Positions 10,923-22,699 are shown, counted from the stretch's first letter. The stretch is DNA of 64,000 bases from Stagonosporopsis chrysanthemi (GCA_022560025.1 JAFISE010000003.1:437262-501261); one strand, 5' to 3'. The notes: a model not told the origin generated them from the letters alone. Made by a program: numbers and translations.

Positions 10923-12885
10923 ATGTCTGAGAAAGCGGCCGAGCCGCAGAGGTCCAGTGTGGACGTGGAGTCGGGAAGAGAAGGCATTTCACATTGGCAG
11001 ATGATCCTCGATCAGGGCGTCGTCACCAACGACATCGTGAACTGGGAGTACGAGGGTTCCGGTACAGAGGAGGATCCCTACGCCGTCGAATGGATACCGA
11101 ACGACCCCCGCAACCCAATGACGTTTCCGAAGACGAAGAAATGGATCATGGCTCTCGCTGTCGCCAACTCGGTGCTTGTCGTCTCATTCTGTTCATCGGC
11201 ATTCTCTGGAGGTATTCAGCAGATCATGATCGAGTTTGGCGTCAGCCAGGAGGTTGTCACGCTTGGTGTCTCGCTCTTCGTTCTCGGTTTCGCCCTTGGT
11301 CCTCTGCTTTGGGCTCCTTTCTCTGAGATGTACGGACGACAGATCGTTTTCGTTGGTACCTACACTTGCTTCATGGCCTTCAATGCCGCCGTTGCTGGTA
11401 GCCAGAACATCTGGTCCGTTCTGATTCTTCGGTTCTTCGCTGCTGCCTTTGGCTCAAGCCCTCTCACCAACGCCGGAGGAGTCATCGCTGATCTATTCAA
11501 CGCGAACGAGCGTGGTCTGGCTATGAGTATCTTTTCTGCCGCGCCCTTCATGGGACCGGTTCTTGGTCCGATTATTGGCGGCTTCCTGGGCATGACTGAG
11601 GGCTGGCGCTGGGTCAACGGCCTCATGGCCATCTGGTCTGGTGTTCTTCTTATCGTTACCGGCTGCCTTGTACCGGAGACCTATCCTCCTGTCTTGCTCC
11701 GCAAGCGTGCTGAGAAGCTTACCAAGATGACTGGAAAGGTGTACAGGTCTCGAATCGACATTGACCAGGGCAAGGTCTCTCTTGGTGAGGCGTTCGCTAC
11801 TGGTCTTAAGCGGCCCTGGATCCTCTTGTTCTGCGAACCCATCGTCCTGCTTCTGTCTCTTTACCACGCCATCATCTACGGTATCCTTTACATGCTGTTC
11901 GGTGCTTTCCCTATCGTCTACCGCATAGGCCGTGGTTGGAACGAGGGCGTCAGCGGCCTTCCCTTCGTAGCAGTTGCCATCGGTGTTATCTCTGCCATTC
12001 TTTATGTCATTCTTGTTGACAACAAACAATACATGAAAAAGGTTGTGGATTCAGGAAAAGGCTACACCACTCCCGAGGCACGTTTACCTATGTGCTTGGT
12101 CGGCGGTATCGCTCTACCTCTCGGTCTGTTTTGTAAGTTCACCACGAGTGCGCTGTTAACGATTCCTTTACTAACGACACACAGGGTTCGCTTGGACCAA
12201 CTCGCCAAACCTACCATGGGCTGCCAGCGTCTGTGCCGCCATCCCCTTCGGTTTCGGCATGGTTCTCATTTTCTTGTCTATTATGAACTACCTCATCGAC
12301 TCCTACACTATCTTCGCCGCCTCCGTCCTGGCCGGTAACGGTATCATTCGATCCATCTTTGGTGCTGCCTTCCCTCTCTTCACCAAGCAAATGTACGGCA
12401 GCCTTGGTATTCATTGGGCCTCCTCAGTCCCTGCTTTCCTCGCCGTTGCTTGCATCCCGCTACCTTTCCTGTTCTACAAGTATGGCGCTTCTATTCGCCA
12501 GAAGTGCAAGTACGCCGCGCAGTCCGAAGCCTTCATGGAGAAGATGCGCGGACAGATGGCAGCACGCGCTGCGCAGCAGGAGGCCGCTGCTAGTGGTGAC
12601 TCCAACGCTTCGTCCCGTACTGCGACCATTGCTGCTGAGGAGGAGGTTGAGAATGACGCCTTCCCGGATTCCTCGCCTCGCTTTGCTGAGATGAAGACCG
12701 AAAAGGAGACCGACAATCCTCTCAAAAAGGTTGCAACAGGGCGATCCACGAAGAGCAGGAGGTCGATCAACCCTGCCGATGAGTACTACGACAACCCATA
12801 CGAGATTGACCGTGTCCACACACGAGAGAGCTTTGCGGGCCGCGCGAGGGCCAACAGCACACGAAGCAAGAAGTCGATGAAGTAG
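10923..12885 (+). CDS. MFS transporter, DHA1 (drug/polyamine:H+ antiporter) type
   Basis: Plasma-membrane transporter with about 12 membrane segments. Exons 10923-12132 and 12185-12885 (intron with GTAAGT donor and ACACAG acceptor) give 636 residues. A hydrophilic N-terminal part of about 80 residues ends in VEWIPNDPRNPMTFPKTKKW, the sequence that usually precedes segment 1 in Flr1/Tpo-like transporters. Between segments 2 and 3 is APFSEMYGRQ, and motif C-like sequence AAPFMGPVLGPIIGGFLG lies in segment 5, the mark of antiporters. The long C-terminal tail is hydrophilic with many Ser, Glu and Lys residues and is probably cytosolic. Substrate is unknown; drug, polyamine or metabolite export are all possible. 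It is unlinked to any biosynthetic genes in the window. Confidence 0.92.
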
Positions 12886-13330
12886 ATTTGTTCTGCATGT
12901 TGCCTGGTTTGATTGAGCGTTCTCGCATTTACGGTTGCATCGCATTTAGTAGGACGATTGATATGATACCAGCATTGGATACCCTCCGATTTTACATAGT
13001 TTTTTTAATACTCAAAAGTTTGAATGCACTAAAGTCACGATTAAGTCATACTTTAAGCTTAAATTTAATGCAATGGAAGTGCTGCTGATCAGCCGGAATG
13101 CTGACTTAATCGGCAATATGAAATTGGTTTCAATTCCGGAAGGCATGCATGCCCACTAGTCCGGCAGCTGGCATGTTAAGAGACATATTGCACGTCGCAT
13201 GGGCCTTTAACATGTTGATCTTCAGGCAACGCAACCCTCCCATCTCCCAGCTCCCGAAGCGTCACTTCGAAGCAATGTGGTCTGCCGAGCCTACTTATTT
13301 GTACACCAATAGCTGAGCACGCTGGCAATT
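12886..13330. other. AT-rich intergenic region
   Basis: 445 bases with no gene. 12980-13080 is clearly more AT-rich than its surroundings, with runs of T and repeated TTTAA/CTTTAA words. It may be the 3' end signals of the MFS gene. Confidence 0.45.
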
Positions 13331-15136
13331 ATGGCTCGACTCCGCACACGACACATCGCTCTTTGCGCCATCCTCTTCCTGGGGATTTTCTTTTTCCTGC
13401 CTCAGGGCAATTCCTCGTCCTATTTCCCGCATTTGAATTATGGCTCTTCTTCCCGGACGGGGACGCTCGCGCTCGCGCAGTACATGAATGACCCTGCCCA
13501 CATCCCCGATATCGTCGCACAAAACAGCAGCTTCGACTGGAGCACCGTCCGATTCGCGCATCCTCTTCCGTCGACGCCTCAGTTACCTCGGCCTATCACC
13601 AAACGACCCCGTATTCAGCACCGCTTCAAGCGAGACCTCGCAAAGATTGCTGCAGTTCAAGAAGAGAGACGTTTGGAGGTGAAACGCGTCTTCCAGAAGA
13701 GCTGGGCTAGCTACAAAGCCAAGGCGTGGATGAAAGATGCACTCAAACCCATAAGCGGACAGTACGTGGACCAATTCTCTGGTTGGGCTGCTACGCTGGT
13801 GGATAGTCTGGATACTTTGTGGATAATGGGCATGAGGGAGGAGTTCTACGAGGCCGTCGAGGCTGTCGCCACGATCGACTTTGGAAAGAGCACTGCAGCT
13901 ACAGTCAACACTTTCGAAACCTGCATTCGGTACCTTGGTGGGCTCATCGCGGCGTATGATCTGAGTGGACACGAGGTCCTGTTGCAGAAGGCCATTGAGG
14001 TGGGCGACCTACTTTATGCTGGCTTCAACACGGAGAACGGCATGCCTGTGGACTTCATTCATTTCGAGGATGCGAAAGCAGGGACTGAATTGCAAGTCGA
14101 GAGTCAGGTAGTCAGCGCGAGTCCGGGAACAATCACGTTAGAGTTCAGCAGGCTGAGCCAGCTCACGGGCAATAACAAGTACTATGCCGCAGTATCGCAG
14201 GTCATGGACTTGTTCTATCAACACCAGAACGATACGAAGCTACCCGGCATGTGGCCGATGATGGTTTCGATGAACAAGAAAGACGTTGTAAGTGGTCATC
14301 AGTTCACAATTGGTGGCAACGCAGACTCTTTGTATGAGTACCTGCCGAAGGCACATGCGCTGCTTGGCTCCACAGATCCAAGTTCTGAGAAGTACGAGAT
14401 CATGTCGCGCTTCTTTATGAATACGGCAAAGGACAATCTCTTCTTCAAGCCCATGATTCCAGGAGACGAAGACATCCTAATATCTGGGAACTGTGATGTC
14501 CTGGAAGATGGTCCAAGCCTCGACCCAGAGAGCGAGCATCTGTCATGCTTCATCGGTGGATTATACGGATTGGCGGGCAGGCTGTTCAACGAAGACGAAT
14601 ATGTGGACTTGGGAGCTAAGCTGGCCCGTGGATGCGCCTACGCTTACAAGTCTTTCCACACGGGCATTATGCCGGAGCGCTACAATATGGCTCTGTGTCC
14701 TGGTAAGAACCACAGACAAGGCTGCGCTTGGGATGACGCTGCGTTTGCTGCAGCAACTGAAACGCGGTCTCAGTACAAAGCAAGTCTCCCAAAAGGCTTC
14801 ACAACTGCTAAGGATCCGCGCTACATTCTCCGCCCTGAGGCCATTGAATCGGTCTTCATCCTCTGGCGCATCACTGGCGATGTCTCATTCCGGGACACAG
14901 CTTGGGAGATGTTCCAAGCTGTTGCGAAGGCAACAGACACTGTCTATGCAAACGCCGCGATTATGGACGTCAATGCGCCTGGTGGCGGTGATAAGGAGGA
15001 TTACATGGAAAGCTTCTGGACGGCAGAGACCTTGAAGTACTTCTACTTATGCTTTACAGACACAGATCTCATCAGCTTGGATGACTTTGTGTTGACAACC
15101 GAGGCGCATCCGTTTCGGTTATCGAAGATTTCATAG
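13331..15136 (+). CDS. Class I alpha-1,2-mannosidase (GH47)
   Basis: Glycosidase that trims alpha-1,2-linked mannose from N-glycans in the ER or Golgi. It is an intronless frame of 601 residues. A hydrophobic signal anchor (IALCAILFLGIFFFLP) after a short basic N terminus predicts a type II membrane protein with a lumenal catalytic domain. GH47 signatures include SGWAATLVDSLDTLWIMGM, GGLIAAYDLSG, SASPGTITLEFSRLSQLTG, the FTIGGNADSLYEYLPK block, LSCFIGGLYGLAG, RPEAIESVFILWRITGD, and the C-terminal ESFWTAETLKYFYLCF with DDFVLTTEAHPF, where the Thr that helps bind calcium is expected. Length and anchor fit membrane-bound MNS-type enzymes rather than the shorter secreted ones. Which step it performs (ER MNS1 or Golgi trimming) cannot be told from sequence alone. 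Confidence 0.93.
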   Translation: MARLRTRHIALCAILFLGIFFFLPQGNSSSYFPHLNYGSSSRTGTLALAQYMNDPAHIPDIVAQNSSFDWSTVRFAHPLPSTPQLPRPITKRPRIQHRFKRDLAKIAAVQEERRLEVKRVFQKSWASYKAKAWMKDALKPISGQYVDQFSGWAATLVDSLDTLWIMGMREEFYEAVEAVATIDFGKSTAATVNTFETCIRYLGGLIAAYDLSGHEVLLQKAIEVGDLLYAGFNTENGMPVDFIHFEDAKAGTELQVESQVVSASPGTITLEFSRLSQLTGNNKYYAAVSQVMDLFYQHQNDTKLPGMWPMMVSMNKKDVVSGHQFTIGGNADSLYEYLPKAHALLGSTDPSSEKYEIMSRFFMNTAKDNLFFKPMIPGDEDILISGNCDVLEDGPSLDPESEHLSCFIGGLYGLAGRLFNEDEYVDLGAKLARGCAYAYKSFHTGIMPERYNMALCPGKNHRQGCAWDDAAFAAATETRSQYKASLPKGFTTAKDPRYILRPEAIESVFILWRITGDVSFRDTAWEMFQAVAKATDTVYANAAIMDVNAPGGGDKEDYMESFWTAETLKYFYLCFTDTDLISLDDFVLTTEAHPFRLSKIS

Positions 15137-15510
15137 TGCGCAAACGCCATCGTAGCGATCAGTTCATTGGGTTCAAACAGTCCATCATGCAAGTCCTCAT
15201 GATCTCCTCATGGACTTCTGAGTGTTAAAGCCGAACAATGCACCTCCGCAGGCCCACTTTGCTGACAGCCTACGTTGATTGGTGTTCCTGAATTAGTAAC
15301 ACGCCTCCCCTGGATTAAGCTTCTCTGGAAACCCTCACCACTTCTTGTCCTCTATCTCTACGCCAGTACAGCCGCTGTACAGTCACTCTTTTGTGTGTCT
15401 TTATTATTAATCCAGTCGTTCTTTAAAACACCCAGATCGATCGCGCCCCACACACTCTCCACCACTCTAGATTACCCCCTGTCTATACTTCCTTCGAACC
15501 TCACACCACC
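15137..15510. promoter_or_regulatory. Promoter region of GH17 gene
   Basis: 374 bases between the mannosidase stop and the glucanase ATG. Pyrimidine-rich sequence (CTCTATCTC, CACTCTCCACC) runs into the start codon. No other gene is seen. Confidence 0.5.
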
Positions 15511-16536
15511 ATGCGTTTCTCCACCGTCGCTGCTACCGCTCTTGCAGCCAGCCCCGCCATTGTCGCTGCCGCCAAGGGCAATATGGGTTTCGCGCTTGGT
15601 ACCAAGGAACCTTCTGGCGAATGCAAGACGGTTAAAGACTACGAGCTTGATTTCGATGCAATCAAGAGCGAATCCGGCGCAACCATTGTCCGTGGATACT
15701 CTGCCTCGGACTGTGATTCTGCCAAGAACATCTTGCCCGCGGCCAAGAGCAAGGGCTTCAAGGTTGTTCTTGGTATCTGGTGCGTACTCGTATCAATTTG
15801 AAGTTTGGCAACCAGAAGACTAACCTTTGCGCCAGGCCCGATGTCGAGGAATCTTTCCAGAAGGACCTCAAGGCTATCACTGACGTCGCTGCCACATACG
15901 CCGATTCTATCTACGCCGTCACCGTCGGCTCCGAGACACTTTACCGCGGTAACTTCACCGGCCCAGAGCTGAAGGAGAAGATCAGCACGGTCAAGAGCAA
16001 GCTGCCCAAGAACATCAAGGTCGGAACTGCCGACTCTTGGAACAAGTTTGCTGATGGTACCGGTGATGCTATCATTGGTACTGCCGACATCATCATGGTC
16101 AACGCCTTCGCCTTCTGGCAGGGCGCCAGCCGCGACAACGTACGCACAGGATTGCCTGTACCCGTTCACGAACGATGCTGACAAGATTCAGGCGACCCAC
16201 GTTGTCATGGATGACATGTACCAGGCTATCACCCACATCGAGAAGATCGCAGGTGGTGTTGACAAGGCCCCTGAGGTCTGGACCGGCGAGACCGGATGGC
16301 CGACTGCTGAAGGCACCGACTACGACGAGGCCAAGGGTGGATTGAGCAACGCTGAGCACTTCTACCAGCACGGATTCTGCGCGCTTCTCGACTGGGGCTT
16401 CAACGCTTTCTACTTCGAGGCTTTCGATGAGCCATGGAAGCCAGCTTCCATTGGCGACAACGGCAAGGCTGCAGATGAGACTGCTTGGGGTGCCATGACC
16501 GCCGACAGGCAGACCAAGTTCTCGCTTAAGTGCTAG
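15511..16536 (+). CDS. Cell-wall endo-beta-1,3-glucanase/transglucosidase (GH17)
   Basis: Secreted BGL2/SCW-type enzyme that cuts and relinks beta-1,3-glucan in the cell wall. Exons 15511-15779, 15836-16139 and 16192-16536 give 305 residues. The N terminus is a signal peptide (MRFSTVAATALAASPAIVAA) followed directly by the mature start KGNMGFALGT. The acid/base Glu is in VTVGSETLYRG and the nucleophile Glu in TGETGWPT; FEAFDEPWK is the usual C-terminal block. The second intron is easily missed because the region reads open in another frame; its donor GTACGC, branch TGCTGAC and acceptor TTCAG remove 52 bases and join GASRDN to ATHVVMDD. There is no Ser/Thr-rich tail or GPI signal, so the protein is likely soluble or wall-associated. 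Confidence 0.93.
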
Positions 16537-17047
16537 AAGATTACTGCACGTGCGGGTGTTGTAAAGTAGTGAGAGCGATGAAGGTTCTGGGTAAATAAAT
16601 GCATATTCGGCGTAGATATCTGTATACATCAAGACATACCTGTTCGAAATACAAATTCAAGTGCCTTCTCATTTCCCAATGTTTTCAGTCGAGTCTGCTC
16701 GTTGTTGTGAAGTACGTCCGGTCACCCCGTGCATCCTCCTTGGACCGTTTCATACTCTCCTGTCAACGTCGAAAAGCAACAGTTTCCAGACCAAGTCTGA
16801 GAACTAGATTGAAAGGGTATATTGAAGGATTTGAGAGTAGCAGTCGTGTATTGTCGATTTGGCCCTAACCTCACGTGCTCTCGCGTAGACGCATCGTCAT
16901 CGTGTGCACCTGCCTTGTTTGTGATTGTAGCACCATTGTTCCGTTCTCATCCCAGCACCTCAAACAGATACCCGCCCAGTCAGATCGCAGGATACATCCT
17001 ACTCAAGTGATACCAAAGAGCCAGTGATGCGGTAGCAGCAACCTCAG
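16537..17047. other. Intergenic between GH17 and CorA genes
   Basis: 511 bases with no gene recognised. AATAAATG at about 16594 could serve as a polyadenylation signal of the glucanase gene. Confidence 0.45.
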
Positions 17048-18915
17048 ATGTCTTCCTTACCACGTTTACGTCATGTTGCAGATTTCACACCGCGTCTCAC
17101 ATGCGTTGTTAGGGGATTTGCAACCGGGAGAACATTACCGGTACGACCAGCTTGCACTCTAGCATCATCTTCCTTATTACGGCCACCATTTGGGATACAG
17201 CGGGTCAATGATCGAGGGCCCATCAGCAGCGTGAGATACATTAGCGTTCAGGCCCCACGCGAACCAACAGCAGGGAGCGAGCCGGGTATTGATATCACCA
17301 ATGAAGAGGCGTGGCCTCAGTGGCGCCAGAAGGTGCAGTCTCAGATAACTGCTGTGGACTTTTCTGCGGAGAGACTCGAAAAGTATGAGTTGACCAATGC
17401 TACGCTTGGGGATTTTCTTGCGAAGCCTCGTGAGGACTGGGTCACTTGCCGCTGGATCAATGGTCAGCATCTGCGCTTCGAGTATTTGTGTAGAGTGTGC
17501 GCTGATCTTGCTGTGTACAGTCAATGGACTCAGCTGGGATGTTGTCCGGTTGTTAGGTGAGAAGCAGAAGTTGCACGGTCTGGCCATTGAGGATCTTTTG
17601 CATACCAGAAATCGTACTAAGGCGGATTGGTATCCCGAGCATGTCTTTGGTGAGTTCCACATGCTGGTCTTTGCCCATATCAATTCTGACAGAGCAAAAG
17701 TTCTACTGACACTGCAGCGGCTTATTCGCAAGTCAGCTAGCACGGCAGATGGAGAAACTGCAGGAATGCCGCGTCCCAAACACATCCGGGAGAAGCACGT
17801 TCCTGCCGAATATCGACAGGCTGTCAAGACTCTGCAAGCATACCGCACTGATGCAGACCCAGAACACTCACGCTACATGGAGGAGCACTCCACCCTGAAT
17901 GCAAGAGACCTCATGGTCTCAGTGGAGCAAGTTTCCATGTTCCTTCAAAGCAACAACACATTAGTCTCGTTCTTCGAACACTCCGCGGACGTAATCGAAG
18001 AGCCTATCCTGAAGCGTCTGCAATCCTCGGAAACAGTACTCAGGCAAAGCGGCGATGCCAGTATGGTCATGCACGCAATCATCGACGGCATTGTTGACCT
18101 TGCCATCCCTATCGCCGCCGCCTACGAAGACAGTATTGCTGAGCTGGAACTCGACGTACTGACAGGCCCGACCATCGCGCACTCAAAAGCCCTGTGAGCA
18201 CCTTACCTCCTCTCTCCCCACTCCACCCACACTAACACCCCCAGCTACATCCTCACATCCGAGCTCTCCCTCCTGCGCTCCCAAATCGCGCCCATCACCA
18301 GCCTCGTCAACGCTCTGCGCTCGCACAATGCAAACGCCCTCCTGCACTCCACCAACTCCTCGCAATCCCCCTCGTCCTCCCCCATCGCAAACTCGCCACC
18401 GCCCTTCGCCCCGAAAGACCCCTCCACAGCCTCCATCACCATCACCACGCTCGCACACACGTACTTTAGCGACGTGGAAGACCACTGCATCACCGTGACC
18501 GAGTCGCTGGAGCGCATGCGCCGCTCGGCCGACCGCATGATCAACCTGATCTTCAACACCATGGGCGCGTACCAGAACGAGAGCATGAAGCAGCTCACGT
18601 TTGTCACGATTCTGTTCCTGCCCATGACGTTCCTGGCCGGCTACTTTGGCATGAACTTTGACCACATGCCCGTCTTGGACAACAGCGATGCGTATTTCTG
18701 GTGGCTTTGCGTTCCCGTCACGGGGACCATGGTGTTGCTGTTGATGTAAGTGCTCCCCCCCTTCCTGGGGTCTGTCCGTGTAGTGATTATGTGAGGTGCT
18801 AACGCTGGACAGGCGCCAACGAGTGTGGCGGAGCCTGACTCGGTTCTGGCGCAGGCGCGACGTCGCCAAGTCGCGGAGAGCGAGGAGTCTGCGCGAGCAG
18901 CAGCAGCAGTGGTGA
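17048..18915 (+). CDS. CorA-family magnesium transporter
   Basis: Mg2+ channel of the bacterial-like CorA branch. Exons 17048-17462, 17521-17649, 17701-18193, 18245-18745 and 18813-18915 give 546 residues. The cytosolic/matrix domain has VNGLSWDVVRLLGEKQKLHG and AIEDLLHTRNRTKADWYPEH, a long helical region with a Ser/Pro-rich insert, then transmembrane segment 1 and the pore signature GMN in YFGMNFDHMP, followed by segment 2 (FWWLCVPVTGTMVLLLM) and a very basic tail. The first 65 residues contain many Arg and only one or two acidic residues, like a mitochondrial presequence, although the core is not of the Mrs2 subfamily; Alr1/Mnr2 proteins of the plasma membrane or vacuole are the other possibility. 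Five exons all join family motifs in frame. Confidence 0.9.
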
Positions 18916-19003
18916 GTGGAGAGAATGGGGAGTCGAGTCGAGTTGAACTTGGAACGAAACCCAGGAAAAAAAGACTCGTATACGACACGGTTGCATGGAT
19001 TGG

Positions 19004-19067
<64 letters not shown>

Positions 19068-19243
19068 AAGCTTACAGCATGACTGTCCGCTCACGGTTCC
19101 GCATCACATCCCATTCATGAAGCAAGACCCCAGTCCCTATCCTTTTCCCTCCCACACTCTCAGAGCGCCAAAAAAAACACGCCCTCCAGTGCACACACCC
19201 CATGAGCTGCGGGGACTGCCTCGTGCAAAAGCAAAAAGAAACT
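18916..19243. other. CorA 3' flank with microsatellite
   Basis: 328 bases between the CorA stop and the tRNA gene. Apart from the TAC repeat listed separately I see no feature. Confidence 0.5.
19005..19067. repeat. (TAC)21 trinucleotide microsatellite
   Basis: Sixty-three bases of perfect TAC repeat (GTA on the other strand), about 90 bases after the CorA stop codon and probably inside its 3' UTR. Perfect repeats of this length usually vary in copy number between isolates. Open frames across it (poly-Tyr, poly-Thr, poly-Val) are by-products of the repeat. Confidence 0.97.
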
Positions 19244-19332
19244 TGGTCACTACGAGGGTCGAACTCGCGACCTTGGCGTATCAAGGATGTGAACTATTAG
19301 CACCACGCTCTAACCAACTGAGCTAAGCGACC
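19244..19332 (-). tRNA. tRNA-Ile(AAU) with a 15-base intron
   Basis: Read on the minus strand, the sequence folds as a cloverleaf. The acceptor stem GGTCGCT pairs with AGTGACC (one G-U). The D arm is GCTCAGTTGGTTAGAGC, the anticodon stem TGGTG/CGCCA, and the T arm GCGAG-TTCGACC-CTCGT. The anticodon AAT follows the invariant CT and is followed by A. A 15-base intron (19280-19294) sits one base after the anticodon, the normal tRNA intron position. The discriminator base is A, and CCA is not encoded, as in eukaryotes. Internal promoter boxes A and B are intact. Confidence 0.95.
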
Positions 19333-20807
19333 TGTTGTGTTTCTGATATGCTATTTGTGTGATTTGTACAGTATATAAACAGAATTTAGTTGAGATTGCG
19401 GATTCAAGAGTGGCGCGTATATAGCGTGAGGGAATACGAGTCAGGGGCTGTCGCAGTGCAGCTACAATTCATACTCCCGCCCGGTGCGCTGCGAGATCGA
19501 GACCACAACGACAGAAAACGAGGCTTGGAGACGGCACCTTTCGAGAACAGAATCTAAGAACAGGAAAAACATGGTCAGCAGTGTAAAGCCTTCGTTACCA
19601 AGCGGTCGAGACTCGGTCCGCACTTGGATGTTGTGCGACTTGACTCTCCCCTTGGCTACGCACCCAGCGAGCCTCACCACTGCCCACACACACCCCGATA
19701 CGACTGCGACACACCCTCCAGGCCCTCGGCGCTGTCTGCAGAACGCACCCGGGAGGAAACGCAGGTCGTTCTTGTCACCTCACCTCATCTCCCGGCACTC
19801 CACCACATCCGTAGCACAGCATCTTCATCACCCAGGCGCTGAGACACGCCCGCTGGCACAAGAGGGCTTACACCAGGCCGCAGCGCCACCGTGTCACGAG
19901 CAGTGCCTCGGGCCACAGACCACATGTTCGTGGAGCGGTTGTGCGACGGCGGGAGCGGAGCCGAGTGGTCTCGCTAGGCGGCGCTGGAGAGGCCGACAAT
20001 GGAGCGCTGGTTGGAGGGTCACGGCAGCGGTGATCAGCGGTGAGGCGCTGGCGAGCGAGCCGGGGGAGTGGATATTCTCCGAGGCAGCCGTTGTGTGGTA
20101 CTCGAGGGGGTTGGGGTGCGTGCTGGGGGTGTTCGGTAGGGGGAGGCGGATGGGGAGGGCTGCAGAAGGGTTCATGTGCACAGCGCAGATACGGCTGGGC
20201 TGTGCCGTTTCGCAATGCGGGGACTATTTTAGTGGTGAGCTGGACGCTGTCAGAATGTGTTTTCAAGGTTCGACGCGGCCACGCGTCTGTGGCAGGCTAC
20301 CGAGTGATGACCTGGCTGTCGCACTGGAGTGGCGGTGAATCGAATGTGATTGCAGGCTCCGCACCGGCGCAACAGACGCATACCGGTTTCGTGTTCATTG
20401 CATCCATAGTGCTGGAGTCGATGAGGTAACAGCAATGTCGCAGAATAGTTGGAGTCACCTGAGCGAGTAAACTGAGTGAGTGTCGAACCGAAATGGGTAT
20501 TGTTGTACGTTGATTCTGCCAGAACCACCAGCTCCCTCGCTATATGCAAGTATTCGGGTCGACCAACATGATGGGGATAAGAGTTTATAGTTCCACGAAT
20601 GAAAGCCAAAAGTGGCATAGCGAATGCGAGAGAAAAGACGTGGGGGATATAACGACCGCATAAGCGGCATGCATACAATAACGTAAAACAAGATTCCGTC
20701 CGCTAGTGGTACAGATACAGTCTGCGAAATACTCAAGCACAGCAGAGCACTACCTTGGTAATGATGTGCACTCAGATCAGGCGGTAGATGGTCATCCAGC
20801 TGTCGTG
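19333..20807. other. Gene-free region after the tRNA
   Basis: About 1.5 kb. A plus-strand frame of 284 codons (19484-20338) overlaps minus-strand frames of similar size. It has no domain, no hydrophobic pattern and a Pro/Arg/Cys-rich composition, so I treat it as chance. The right end is the 3' flank of the Zn2Cys6 gene. Confidence 0.45.
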
Positions 20808-22665
20808 CTATGGGCCTCTAGCCACGGCCCATGACAACATGGCCATGTCGCAGATGCGGGCCAAGACTTGCTGGGAGCCTGCACGGCTTTCGTGGCTGAT
20901 GAAGGACATGGCGACGTGAAGTTTGCTCAAGTCGCTGTCCTCGTGGGGGTCCATCAACTGTGGGAGGGCATTTGGGAAGCCTCCTATCCGCGCGCCGTAG
21001 TGCCTGGCAACAGCTATCGAGTAGATGGCGTCTCGCACTTCTTGTACTCGTAGCACTGTGCGCATGGTGCCGAGCGCCATATCAGCGGCGCCAGGAGGTG
21101 CCCGATCGTCGCCGTCGTAGCGGACAAAGTCACCAAGATTGAGCCAGAAGTCGGCCTCGTGCTTCTTTTCCTCGTGAATGTCTTCGGGGTAGGTGAGGTC
21201 GCGCAGCGGGTTGGTCTCGAGGTTCGAGTTGGTCAACAGGGCTTCGAGGACATCGAAACGTGCACGGCATTCCCTGAGGGCGGCATCCTCGGACTCTGCG
21301 GGATGGGCACCGCCCTCTTCAGGTTTGACGCCATTAGTGGCTGGTGTGGGGAGTTTGCACGACCCCAGCAAGTGCCAGATCAGGCGAGCCTCTTGACTAA
21401 AAACGCTCGACATGTCTGTGGCGCTGTTCTGGGTCTTGATCGTTTCCGTGAAGAAGGCAGCCTCCTCGTGCAGGGCCTGGTTGGTGAAGATGCGGTGCAG
21501 GGCGTTGTTGTCCTTGGAGTACCACGTCGTTTGCAGCATGTAGTCGAGGCCCTGGACGTAGTCGTTGACGAAGATTCCAGAGAACTGCTCGTCAATCTCA
21601 GGTGGTGGCGGTGCGGTCCGCGGCGGGACATCTGGCGGGCTGTGGTTGCAGATACCAAAAATGTCGGCGACGTTGAGGCGTTTGCCCTTGAGCGGCTCGG
21701 GTGGAGGCGGCGGGTGCGCGTAGCTTGGCTGGCGCATGGCCGGGTCCATGGGCATGCCGTTGTACTGCGACTGGGATGGGTGCATGCCAGGGGCGGCAGC
21801 AGCGGCGAGGGCAGGGTCGATGGCGGTGAAGGCTTGCGGGTCGTGGACAGCACTGGGGGCAGCAGCGGCGGGTGCGTAGCCGGCAGAAGAGGCCGGAGCG
21901 TAGCCTTGAGGAACCTGGCTCTGGTAGTTGGCGGGCGCAGGCGGGGCCTGGGCGGGGACGGGCGGCGTCGAGGAATGCGGCGCTGGAGCAGAGTTGGGGG
22001 CGGGCTGTATCTGGGCGGGGCCGGGCTGCTGCTTGAAAATGGGATCGTAGCCGAGACACTCGCGCTTGCTCTTCTGGCAGTTTCTGCAGGTGGGATGCGC
22101 TTCGTCGCACTGTGCAGCAATGGTCAGCGCGGGTGCAATGGATGATGCGACGTCAGGGTCGGGCGTTGGTAGTCTGGCTCGCTCGCTTCATGGTGGCTCG
22201 GTTAGGCGCGACGACGGCCGTCTCTGCGAAGCGACACGAGCTCGCCTCGCCTCACGCGTCGCGACGCGTCGGCCACGGCGGCGACGGGCCGCCATTGGAG
22301 TGCGCACTCACCTTGATTCGCCTCTTGCGGCAGGTCAAGCACCCCGTCTTGGTGCGGCGCTTGATCTCCTTCTTGTGGCGGCCGCCGGACAGCACGCGCG
22401 TGTCGCCCTGCGGCGGCAGCTGGTAGCGCATCGCATTGTACTGGGCGGGGCCCATGTTCATCTGCTGCGCGGGGTGCGCGTAGCCCGGCGGCGGGTAGTG
22501 CTGCTGCATAGCGTGCGGCGGCGGCGGCAGCGACATGTTGGCTCCTGGCGGCGAGCCGCGGTAGGGCTCGCCGGCGGGCTGGCCAGGCGGCGGGTACGAG
22601 TACGTGGGCTGCATCGAAGTGGGCGACGGGTACGAGTGCGGCGAGGCATAGGCGCCGGCGGGGGG

Positions 22666-22699
<34 letters not shown>

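Noticed and set aside
16140..16191. A possible frameshift or 10-base intron in the GH17 gene
   Set aside because: A normal 52-base intron with a TGCTGAC branch site and TTCAG acceptor restores the frame and the family sequence.
19484..20338. 284-codon open frame on the plus strand
   Set aside because: No domain, no splice support, overlapped by minus-strand frames of similar quality; composition reflects GC-rich non-coding DNA.
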